A DNA stretch of 8,398 nt, taken from assembly GCA_009885185.1 (NCBI GenBank), contig VFLF01000251.1, positions 1 to 8,398 of the forward strand, read 5' to 3'. The notes beneath the pieces are model-generated. The model did not search any database and was not told the DNA's origin. It saw only the letters and a list, made by a program, of their open reading frames with translations. Each line of letters starts with the position of its first letter. Position 1 is the first letter of the stretch. Of the stretch, positions 1-5,500 are shown piece by piece. The translations under genes and the position numbers were made by a program. Source of the stretch: Nitrosomonadales bacterium (GTDB lineage: Bacteria; Pseudomonadota; Gammaproteobacteria; Burkholderiales; SG8-41).

Positions 1-624
1 ACGCTAAGCGGCAACGCCAGGAGCAATGCTGAAGCAGAACAGGCCGTCAAGATTGCGCGCGATACCAAAGGCGTGACTTCGGTCAGGAACAATTTAGTGA
101 TCGGCGACACTGGCGGTAAAAAATCAATGACCGGAAGCGCCACGGAAAATGTAGGCGATGCGTCGATCACTACCAAAATCAAAGCCGCATACGTGAAGGA
201 CAGGCTGGTCAGGGCGAAGAACATCAAGGTCGATACCGACGACAAGGGTGTTGTAACATTGAGCGGCACTGCCAAGACTCAGGCTGAATGTGACCAGGCC
301 GAGAAGATTGCGCGGGAGACCAAAGGCGTGACCTCGGTCAGCAACAATATCGTAGTCGGCGACACCAGCGGTAAAAAATCAGCGACGGCAAGCGTTAAGG
401 AAAACATCGGCGATGCGGTGATCACCACCAAGATCAAAGCCGAATACGCGAAGGACAAGCAGGTCAGCGCGATGCGTATCAAGATCGATACCGATGATAA
501 GGGTGTTGTAACGCTGAGTGGCAACGCCAGGAGCAAGGCTGAATCAGACCAGGCTGAGAAGATTGCGCGCGATACCAAGGGCGTGACCTCGGTCAGGAAC
601 GACATTGTGGTTCAGGCTAAATAA
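1..624 (+). CDS. Tandem BON-domain protein (3' part; start lies outside the window)
   Basis: The frame is open from base 1 to a TAA at 622-624, so the gene begins upstream; the GTG at 73 is only an internal codon. The window encodes 207 residues containing the end of one BON domain and two complete ones. The anchor TLSG recurs at nt 1, 256 and 511, an exact period of 255 nt (85 residues). Each unit runs from a GDA-x-ITTKIKA-x-Y stretch through IK-x-DTDDKGVVTLSG to EKIAR-x-TKGVTSV and a hydrophilic GDTSGKKS linker. BON domains (as in OsmY and some haemolysin or secretin-associated proteins) are usually periplasmic and thought to bind phospholipid or envelope surfaces, often under osmotic or general stress. 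Any signal peptide would be upstream and cannot be checked. The family call is firm. The specific role is unknown. Confidence 0.88.
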   Translation, partial: TLSGNARSNAEAEQAVKIARDTKGVTSVRNNLVIGDTGGKKSMTGSATENVGDASITTKIKAAYVKDRLVRAKNIKVDTDDKGVVTLSGTAKTQAECDQAEKIARETKGVTSVSNNIVVGDTSGKKSATASVKENIGDAVITTKIKAEYAKDKQVSAMRIKIDTDDKGVVTLSGNARSKAESDQAEKIARDTKGVTSVRNDIVVQAK

Positions 625-649
625 TCCAAGCAGGATTCGCAATAGAGGA

Positions 650-686
650 TGCCGTCACCGAACCCCTTGCCGGGCAGGTGACGGCA
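650..686 (+). terminator. Hairpin after the BON gene, possible terminator
   Basis: TGCCGTCACC at 650-659 and GGTGACGGCA at 677-686 form a perfect 10-bp stem with a 17-nt loop, starting 25 nt after the BON stop codon. No run of T follows, so it is not a textbook intrinsic terminator. It may instead protect the 3' end of the mRNA or be a short palindromic repeat. Confidence 0.4.
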
Positions 687-957
687 CTCCTAGCCGCGTG
701 GTCGGCCCTAGCGCTGCACAATGCTGCATGGCAAGTGATTGCACTGAGGAAAAACTGCACCGAGCCTATTTAGGGGTATCGGAATTTTAAACGCACGATT
801 TGCATAACGCCCAATGTCTTCAAGACCCGGCGAACGGGCAATTGCAGGCCATTCGGTCACACCATTCGCCTGCTGTGAAATTTGGCATTCCAAATTCACG
901 TAAACTCATGATGTTGCGTTTAAATTTATCGCCAACGCCATTACGGGCCAAGCGATC
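687..957. other. Intergenic stretch, no supported gene
   Basis: Open frames here have no recognisable motif and no convincing ribosome binding site. Composition is more mixed than in the flanking genes. A near-match to a sigma-54 promoter (729-743) was rejected because its spacing is one base short. Confidence 0.6.
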
Positions 958-1062
958 CCGCCGCGCCCGTAGCGGCGGCTGCGGACTCAAGCCCAGATGC
1001 GTGAGTATCTTCTCAATTGCCGCAACGCGCTTTAACGTGCCGTCCCACTCGCAAACGCACAA
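958..1062 (-). pseudogene. IS91-like transposase C-terminus, remnant
   Basis: The minus strand encodes LKRVAAIEKILTHLGLSPQ followed by PPLRARR. This resembles the extreme C-terminus of IS91-type (Y2) transposases, which typically end with an IAAIE-(DPxVI)-KILTHLGLP pattern and a Pro/Arg-rich tail. The five or so residues usually found between AAIE and KIL are missing. Only one Cys pair (CVC) of the zinc-binding region that normally precedes is left. No Y2 catalytic domain is visible in any frame upstream, so this is a scar of about 35 codons. A 7-bp GC-rich inverted repeat (958-964 with 972-978) lies at its end. Recognition is from family memory and rests on a short match. Confidence 0.5.
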
Positions 1063-1167
1063 TGTCGATGTCGAATCATGGGCTCTAACACCCGCGCCCA
1101 CGTCATGTGCACCGGCGCGCTGTGTCCATGTTTGCTAGCTCATTCGCCTGTCGTTGTCTTCTGCGTG

Positions 1168-1275
1168 AAGCGGTTAAGTTGCCGGCACCCGAACATGGCC
1201 GTCCAGGAGATTTGGGTCTGCGTGCTCGTCTACAATTTGATTCGCATGATTGACGCTGTGACGATCCGCAAGCGC
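1168..1275 (+). pseudogene. IS4-like transposase C-terminus, remnant
   Basis: The plus strand encodes KRLSCRHPNMAVQEIWV directly followed by CVLVYNLIRM. This matches the conserved C-terminal helix of IS4-family DDE transposases, usually of the form CKSPEMVRKEIW-x-x-LLAYNLIR. The match covers about 30 residues. The sequence before it lacks the expected Arg-x-x-Glu-containing catalytic region, and the sequence after it drifts away from the family, so the element is a decayed fragment. No terminal inverted repeats or target duplications were seen. It lies about 100 bp from the IS91-like scar on the other strand, which suggests an old insertion hot spot. Confidence 0.5.
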
Positions 1276-1321
1276 ACGGGATCAAGCGTGGCTGTTCGCA
1301 TGGGCTTAATGCTTTCGCACT

Positions 1322-1396
1322 TTAGCGCAGGCCGAAAAATCCCAAAATAGCGACGATGATGACGATGGCGCCGACGATATAAACGATGTTGTTCAT
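1322..1396 (-). CDS. 24-aa single-pass membrane peptide
   Basis: A minus-strand ATG at 1396-1394 opens a 24-codon ORF ending in TAA at 1324-1322. The peptide starts MNNIVYIVGA, continues with an almost wholly Ile/Val/Ala/Leu/Gly/Phe core, and ends GFFGLR, so it is one transmembrane helix with a basic C-terminal Arg. An AAAAGG ribosome binding site (complement of 1404-1409) lies 7 nt before the ATG. An ATG further upstream would give a 90-residue product, but its extra residues look non-coding. Very similar tiny hydrophobic peptides are common next to stress and envelope genes in beta- and gammaproteobacteria and are usually annotated as hypothetical. The function is unknown. The ORF is well supported for its size. 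Confidence 0.62.
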   Translation of the reverse strand: MNNIVYIVGAIVIIVAILGFFGLR

Positions 1397-1753
1397 GGGA
1401 TTACCTTTTGAGTGGTCTAATCGAGTAAAAAATAAAATCGCCTGTTTAAAGCGGTTCTCGGTACTTCGATTTGCACTGTAATCCGTCGTGCCCGATCGGT
1501 CTGTGCGCCAGCGCCCATAAAGCGTAACAGCGCTCAATAACCTGGCGTGCCTTGAGGCGTCGCTGGAGATACTTGGCGTCCGGCGCCGTCGCATTGTTCC
1601 GAAAAGGCCCTCGGGCGCGCTTCAGGATGTACGTCAGCGCACAGATTACGTTCTGCACGGAGAAAATAATGATTCACTCACGGTGCCGGGTGCGGCGGCG
1701 CGAGCGTCTCGCGCGGACGCGCAACCAGACAGTTCAGTCATGAAGCTGTGACA
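1397..1753. other. Gap between the divergent membrane peptide and CBS genes
   Basis: About 360 bp separate the minus-strand peptide gene from the plus-strand CBS gene, so it should carry divergent promoters. I see an AT-rich patch at 1426-1440 next to the peptide gene and another at 1662-1675 before the CBS gene. Neither gives a clear -35/-10 pair. Open frames across the gap show no recognisable family. Confidence 0.4.
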
Positions 1754-1760
1754 AAGGAGA
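1754..1760 (+). promoter_or_regulatory. Strong Shine-Dalgarno for the CBS gene
   Basis: AAGGAGA lies 6 nt before the ATG at 1767 and fixes that start. It is the strongest ribosome binding site in the five-gene run. The next three genes use weak TTG or GTG starts. Confidence 0.75.
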
Positions 1761-1766
1761 GTAGAC

Positions 1767-2186
1767 ATGCAACAACTCAAAGACTTGATGAGCGGTGATG
1801 TGAAGGTCATCAGTCCGGATATGACCATCGGGGAAGCTGCAAAAAAAATGCGCGACGGCGATTTCGGTATGCTGCCTGTCGGCGAAAATGACCGCATGAT
1901 CGGTACGATATCGGATCGCGACATCGTGATTCGTGCCGTGGCCGAAGGCAGAAACGTTGCCACCACGGTCCGTGATGTGATGTCCGACGGTATCGCCTGG
2001 GTGTACGAGGACGACTCGGTGGAACAGGCTGCGGCGATTATGGCCGAGCGCCAGGTGCGGCGCTTGCCGGTCGTCAATCGCGACAAGCGCCTGGTCGGCA
2101 TTGTGGCGCTGGGCGATTTTGCCGTTGAAAGTTCGGAGATCCAGCCGGCTGCCAAGGCCTTGTCGGAAATATCGAGACCCTCTTGA
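1767..2186 (+). CDS. CBS-domain pair (Bateman module) protein
   Basis: This 139-residue protein consists almost entirely of two CBS domains. CBS1 spans about residues 6-62 and contains TIGEAAKKMRDGDFGMLPV and GTISDRDIVIRA. CBS2 spans about residues 71-122 and contains SVEQAAAIMAERQVRRLPVV and LVGIVALGDFA. CBS pairs bind adenosine nucleotides such as AMP, ATP or SAM and act as regulatory modules; stand-alone versions of this size are common in proteobacteria and often stress-linked. No catalytic or DNA-binding domain is fused, so it presumably acts on a partner. The start is set by the AAGGAGA site just upstream. The stop (2184-2186) overlaps the TTG start of the following small gene, so the two are probably translationally coupled. 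It is the first gene of the co-directional run that ends at 4686. Confidence 0.93.
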   Translation: MQQLKDLMSGDVKVISPDMTIGEAAKKMRDGDFGMLPVGENDRMIGTISDRDIVIRAVAEGRNVATTVRDVMSDGIAWVYEDDSVEQAAAIMAERQVRRLPVVNRDKRLVGIVALGDFAVESSEIQPAAKALSEISRPS

Positions 2187-2377
2187 AACCCGGAAACAGC
2201 ACCGCCAAGACGCGTGTACCGCGCACGCCGCTGGACTCGCAACAACTTCCGTTTCATGTCCAGACAAACGCGAGGCCAGGTCGTCGAACCGTCCGCGAGA
2301 CGGAGCATCCGGTGACGGCGCTGCGGCAAACCAAGTGGCGTTCAGAACGAGCGAACAAAACGCAGGCCGCTATTTAA
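2183..2377 (+). CDS. 64-aa basic protein of unrecognised family, copy 1
   Basis: I do not recognise this family. The ORF starts with TTG at 2183, overlapping the CBS stop as TTGA, and ends with TAA at 2375-2377. Its product aligns without gaps over its whole length with the 64-aa product at 5241-5435: 33 of 64 residues are identical, including AKTR (8-11), TPLD (15-18), PGR (32-34), VRE (37-39), HPVTA (42-46) and RQT (48-50). Fourteen of the identical residues use different synonymous codons, which argues for selection on the protein. The TTG aligns exactly with the ATG of copy 2, and the 13 nt before it match at 11 positions, including a weak CGAG ribosome site. The protein is basic (about 13 Lys/Arg against 4 Asp/Glu), lacks Cys, and has no signal or membrane segment. 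A disordered or nucleic-acid- or partner-binding protein is possible but is inference. Confidence 0.72.
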   Translation: MKPGNSTAKTRVPRTPLDSQQLPFHVQTNARPGRRTVRETEHPVTALRQTKWRSERANKTQAAI

Positions 2378-2407
2378 TCACGCGACGCGCATGCGAGTGC
2401 AAGCGAC

Positions 2408-3133
2408 TTGACCTACTGCATCGGCGTATTACTCGACGAGGGATCGATTCTCGCGTCCGATTCACGCACGAACGCCGGCGTCGATAACTTTGCGAAGTTC
2501 TGCAAGATGACGGTATTCGAGCGTCGAGGCGACCGCGTCATCGTACTGTTGAGTTCCGGAAACCTTGCCGGAACACAGGCCGTTGTCAGTGTGCTGAACC
2601 AACGTTGCGCGGGCGGCGTGGATAATAATCTGTGGGGTGCCCAGACCATGTTCGATGCTGCGATGCTGGTAGCGGATGCAATGCGAGACATTGAGCGGCG
2701 CGACGGTGAATATATGCAGGAAAACGAGATCGGCTTCAACGCCTCGTTTATCATCGGCGGGCAGATTGCCGGCGAGGGATTGCGCCTGTTTCGCATCTAT
2801 GCAGAAGGCAATTTCATCGAGGCCGGCGTGGACACGCCGTACTTTCAGACCGGTGAAACCAAATACGGCAAGCCGGTCATCGACCGCGTGATTACGCGTT
2901 CTAGGCCCCTTGCGGAAGCCGTGAAGTGCGTACTGGTGTCTTTTGATTCGACGCTGCGCAGCAACCTGTCAGTCGGCATGCCGATAGACCTGATGTGTTA
3001 CGAGCGCGACAGCCTCGAAGTGCGGCGGCGCCGCCGGTTTGATGAAGGCGACGCCTATTTCACCGCGCTCAGTCTCGAATGGCGGGAAGGTTCGCGACAG
3101 GTGTTTCGTCATTTACCCGAGCTGCAATGGTGA
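2408..3133 (+). CDS. Anbu-type proteasome homologue (putative Ntn peptidase)
   Basis: This 241-residue protein has the pattern of Anbu, the bacterial ancestral beta-subunit relative of the 20S proteasome and HslV. It begins MTYCIGVLLDEG, so Met removal would expose Thr as the N-terminal nucleophile. Asp18 in LASDSRTNAGVD (Asp17 of the mature form) and Lys33 lie at or within one residue of the usual catalytic Asp17 and Lys33. LLSSGNLAGTQAVV and SFIIGGQ are also typical of the fold. The start is TTG. It is the only start codon after the in-frame stop at 2375, and it puts the nucleophilic Thr next to Met as the family requires. The upstream ribosome site is weak. Anbu subunits assemble into rings or open helical forms in the cytoplasm. 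Natural substrates are unsettled, and peptidase activity has been weak or absent in some reports. Its neighbours (an FGase-like protein 24 nt downstream, then a transglutaminase) fit known Anbu neighbourhoods. Confidence 0.92.
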   Translation: MTYCIGVLLDEGSILASDSRTNAGVDNFAKFCKMTVFERRGDRVIVLLSSGNLAGTQAVVSVLNQRCAGGVDNNLWGAQTMFDAAMLVADAMRDIERRDGEYMQENEIGFNASFIIGGQIAGEGLRLFRIYAEGNFIEAGVDTPYFQTGETKYGKPVIDRVITRSRPLAEAVKCVLVSFDSTLRSNLSVGMPIDLMCYERDSLEVRRRRRFDEGDAYFTALSLEWREGSRQVFRHLPELQW

Positions 3134-3157
3134 GCGGTCGTTGCGAACGTCGCGGTC

Positions 3158-3877
3158 GTGATCGACGCCTTTATCATCACCTGTGAGCACGGCGGCAATC
3201 GGATTCCCGCGCCTTTTCAACAGTGGTTTCGGGGCCGCCGCGCGTTGCTCAATTCCCATTGCGGCTATGATCCTGGTGCGCTGGTCATGGCTCAAGCGCT
3301 GGCCGCAGCCTTCGCGGCGCCGCTAGTGATGTCTACGGTTAGCCGGTTGCTCGTCGATCTCAATCGTTCACTCGGCCATAAGCAGCTTTTCTCGGCGGCA
3401 ACACGTCGGCTGCCAACCAAGATTCGTTCGGACATCATCGAACGGCACTATCGGCCCTATCGCGAAACGGTTGAACGCCTGGTGCGGCAATCGGCATCGC
3501 GCGGGCGTCGCGTGATTCACATTTCCTCGCACAGCTTTACGCCGGCGCTGGATGGCAAGGTGCGGATCGCCGATGTGGGTTTGCTTTACCACCCGAGCCG
3601 CCGCTACGAGAGCGAACTGTGCGCGCGCTGGAAGGCATCGCTCGCGGCGTTCCGTCCTGAACTCCGTGTGCGCCGCAACTACCCTTATGCAGGCAAAGGG
3701 GACGGGCTCACGTCGCACTTGCGCCTGCGCTTCGCGCCTGCCGCTTACGTCGGTGTTGAACTCGAAATTAATCAGGAAATCGTTCTGACCGCGGGCCGGC
3801 GCTGGACAGCGCTGCGCGGCGCGTTAATCGATTCGTTACGTGCGGTCTGTGCTATCCCACCCGGAGACGCTCCATGA
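3158..3877 (+). CDS. N-formylglutamate amidohydrolase-like protein
   Basis: This 239-residue protein matches the FGase family (PF05013), zinc-dependent hydrolases named after N-formylglutamate deformylation in histidine breakdown. Visible motifs are CEHGGNRIP (9-17), HCGYDPGA (34-41), DLNRS (67-71), HISSHSFTP (121-129), ADVGLLYHPSR (138-148), NYPYAGKGDGLTSH (174-187) and VELEINQE (200-207). The His and Glu residues in the first, fourth and last motifs are likely metal or catalytic ligands. The start is GTG at 3158, the only usable start after the in-frame stop at 3131-3133. The gene follows the Anbu gene by 24 nt and overlaps the transglutaminase gene by ATGA, so it is embedded in that operon. 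No histidine-utilisation genes are present, so the true substrate is more likely another amide or peptide than formylglutamate; that is inference. Confidence 0.88.
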   Translation: MIDAFIITCEHGGNRIPAPFQQWFRGRRALLNSHCGYDPGALVMAQALAAAFAAPLVMSTVSRLLVDLNRSLGHKQLFSAATRRLPTKIRSDIIERHYRPYRETVERLVRQSASRGRRVIHISSHSFTPALDGKVRIADVGLLYHPSRRYESELCARWKASLAAFRPELRVRRNYPYAGKGDGLTSHLRLRFAPAAYVGVELEINQEIVLTAGRRWTALRGALIDSLRAVCAIPPGDAP

Positions 3878-4686
3878 AAATTCGCGTCGGCTTTGACATG
3901 AGCTATGAGTGTCCGCAGTCCACTCCGATGATACTCAACGTCAACGTCCATTTTACACGCGTGTCCGACCTTGTTGGTTGTGACGACCTGATCGTGGACC
4001 CTCCGACACCGATGGCGGCCTATCGCGACAGCTTCGGAAACTGGTGTACGCGCATGGTTGCGGTGCAGGGCCGCACGCGCCTTAGCGCCGATGTGTTGGT
4101 GAACGACAGCGGCGCACCCGATGTGGTGGTGCCGCAAGCACGGCAGATCGCGGTGCCGGAGCTGCCGGAGGAAACGTTGTTGTTCCTGCTCGGCAGCCGC
4201 TATTGCGAAACCGACCGGCTATCCGAGGCCGCGTGGGATCTGTTCGCATCCGCGCCAACGGGATGGGGCCGCGTGCAGGCGATCTGCGACTTTGTACATA
4301 GACATATCACCTTCGGTTATGAGCACGCGCGCATGACACGGACCGCGCTGGAAGCCTTTCACGACAAGACCGGCGTGTGTCGCGACTATGCGCACCTCGC
4401 CGTTGCCTTCTGCAGGTGCATGAACATCCCTGCCCGTTATTGCACCGGCTACCTGGGTGATATCGGCACACCGCCGCCGTACGGCACGATGGATTTCGCC
4501 GCCTGGTTCGAAGCTTTCCTCGAGGGCCGTTGGTACACCGTCGATGCCCGCAACAACACGCCGCGCATTGGCAGGGTGTTGATCGCGCGCGGGCGCGATG
4601 CCGCGGACGTCGCGATCAGCAGTACGTTCGGGCCCAACACATTGACGAGTTTCAGGGTATGGGCCGACGAAGTACGCGCCGCTTGA
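3874..4686 (+). CDS. Transglutaminase-like cysteine protein, Anbu-associated
   Basis: This 270-residue protein has an N-terminal beta-rich region (about 1-90, typical of bacterial transglutaminase-like proteins) and a papain-like transglutaminase core (about 105-230). The catalytic Cys169 sits in KTGVCRDYAHLAVAFC, followed by MNIPARYCTGYLGD. Asp224 lies in RWYTVDARNN. Where the catalytic His is normally found (H-AWFE, about 40 residues after Cys) this protein has Ala209 in MDFAAWFEAFL. I recall that relatives in this subfamily can carry a non-His residue there, so the change may be shared rather than damage. The tail PRIGRVLIARGRDAADVA is typical of the Anbu-linked subfamily. The ATG overlaps the FGase stop by 4 nt and has GGAG (3863-3866) 7 nt upstream. 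Such proteins may act as peptidases or amide-forming enzymes. It appears to be the last gene of this operon. Confidence 0.9.
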   Translation: MKIRVGFDMSYECPQSTPMILNVNVHFTRVSDLVGCDDLIVDPPTPMAAYRDSFGNWCTRMVAVQGRTRLSADVLVNDSGAPDVVVPQARQIAVPELPEETLLFLLGSRYCETDRLSEAAWDLFASAPTGWGRVQAICDFVHRHITFGYEHARMTRTALEAFHDKTGVCRDYAHLAVAFCRCMNIPARYCTGYLGDIGTPPPYGTMDFAAWFEAFLEGRWYTVDARNNTPRIGRVLIARGRDAADVAISSTFGPNTLTSFRVWADEVRAA

Positions 4687-5240
4687 GCTATCGGCGTCGC
4701 GTGGTCGCGATTGTCGTATCGGCCAGCGGTTAGAGTACAGAGCGCTTTAATACGAGAGTGAATGCTCGCGCGCAGGCCGGGTTTCGCTGTTGTTTTGTGG
4801 GCGGGCTGTGAGGGATGCGGTGCGTCCGCCGCACCAGCGGCCAGCGCTTCCATGGACTCCACGGATAGGCACTGCTGCGTGAACTCCAATGATTTTTATA
4901 TAAAACCGATTTAAAAACAGATACTTACACAAAATAGACTATTTCTCGCCAGAAAAGTGTGACTTCGCCCCTTGGTTGTCACTGCACGTGCGCGCTTAAA
5001 GTTTTCTGGGTTGCGGCAGAGATTCCATGAGCATTGCTTGTGCGGCAGCGAACAGACCGCTCCGCGATCGGAGTCGATAGTTATCGGGACGTCAGGAAGC
5101 AGTCGTTCAAAAAAAGTGACGTGCGTCCAGGTTACAGGGGCGCGTGCGAATACGAATACGAATGCGACTGCCACAAATACCTTTAAATCGTGGCGCCCAT
5201 TAAATGTGCCAACCAACGTTCGTAAACTATCGAGGCCATC
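4687..5240. other. Intergenic region of about 550 bp, no supported gene
   Basis: No open frame here has a recognisable motif or good ribosome site. It contains a GC hairpin (GGTGCG 4819-4824 with CGCACC 4830-4835, 5-nt loop, no T-tract) that could end the upstream operon, an AT-rich island at about 4889-4947, and a threefold hexamer run CGAATA-CGAATA-CGAATG at 5147-5164. The last 13 nt (5228-5240) resemble the leader of the first 64-aa gene. Confidence 0.55.
4889..4947. promoter_or_regulatory. AT-rich island with two palindromes, candidate promoter/operator
   Basis: In otherwise GC-rich DNA this stretch holds a perfect 12-bp palindrome TTTTATATAAAA (4894-4905) and a perfect inverted repeat AAATAG-A-CTATTT (4932-4944). 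Both shapes suit a regulator site or a promoter melting region. No clear -35/-10 pair with 17-bp spacing was found. It lies about 300 bp before the next gene, so the assignment is weak. Confidence 0.3.
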
Positions 5241-5435
5241 ATGAAACAACCCAAAATCCCCGCCAAAACACGTGCGCTGCAAACCCCACTGGATTTGCAT
5301 CGATTTCCGTTGAGTGCGCAGACTGATGCGACGCCCGGTCGCGAAGCGGTGCGCGAGTTGGCGCATCCAGTGACGGCGCCGCGCCAAACGCAGCGTCGTG
5401 CGGGTAAAGCGAAAAAGAGCCAGTCGGATATCTGA
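5241..5435 (+). CDS. 64-aa basic protein of unrecognised family, copy 2
   Basis: This is the paralogue of the gene at 2183-2377, with the same length of 64 residues and 33 identities in an ungapped alignment. The shared core runs TPLD----P---QT-A-PGR--VRE--HPVTA-RQT (residues 15-50). It starts with ATG and has GAGG 5 nt upstream, a clearer start than copy 1, and ends with TGA at 5433-5435. It has about 13 Lys/Arg against 5 Asp/Glu, no Cys, and no membrane or signal segment; its C-terminus is Lys/Arg/Gln/Ser-rich and probably disordered. macA starts 65 nt downstream on the same strand with no clear terminator between, so co-transcription with macAB is plausible. A longer frame ending at 5244 overlaps its start but looks non-coding. 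The function is unknown. Confidence 0.78.
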   Translation: MKQPKIPAKTRALQTPLDLHRFPLSAQTDATPGREAVRELAHPVTAPRQTQRRAGKAKKSQSDI

Positions 5436-5500
5436 TCGTGCTGCATGTGTGCGCAGGCAAAGCCGCCTACACTGGCTTGCGCCACTGAGCTAATGCCAAC

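Noticed and set aside
279..605. A 108-codon minus-strand frame inside the BON gene
   Set aside because: It is antisense to clear BON repeats, and its own repetition only mirrors theirs.
729..743. A sigma-54-like promoter, TGGCAAGTGATTGCA
   Set aside because: The GG and GC elements are separated by 9 nt rather than the strict 10, and no activator site or gene follows.
800..1138. A 112-codon plus-strand frame
   Set aside because: It lies opposite the IS91-like remnant and shows no motif or ribosome site.
863..1150. Direct repeat CATTCGCCTG at 863-872 and 1141-1150 flanking the transposase scars
   Set aside because: Many 10-bp repeats are expected by chance in 8 kb, and the copies do not sit at recognisable element ends.
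1646..2329. Two long minus-strand frames across the CBS gene
   Set aside because: Both are antisense to well-supported CBS domains and have no recognisable motif.
5147..5164. Three hexamers CGAATA-CGAATA-CGAATG as a possible iteron or CRISPR-like array
   Set aside because: There are only three short adjacent units with no spacers, best explained as a simple microsatellite.
4972..5244. A 90-codon plus-strand frame that overlaps the start of the second 64-aa gene
   Set aside because: It is low-complexity (Asn-Thr run from the CGAATA hexamers), has no good ribosome site and no family resemblance. Its last residues resemble the CBS end only because the two leaders are similar.
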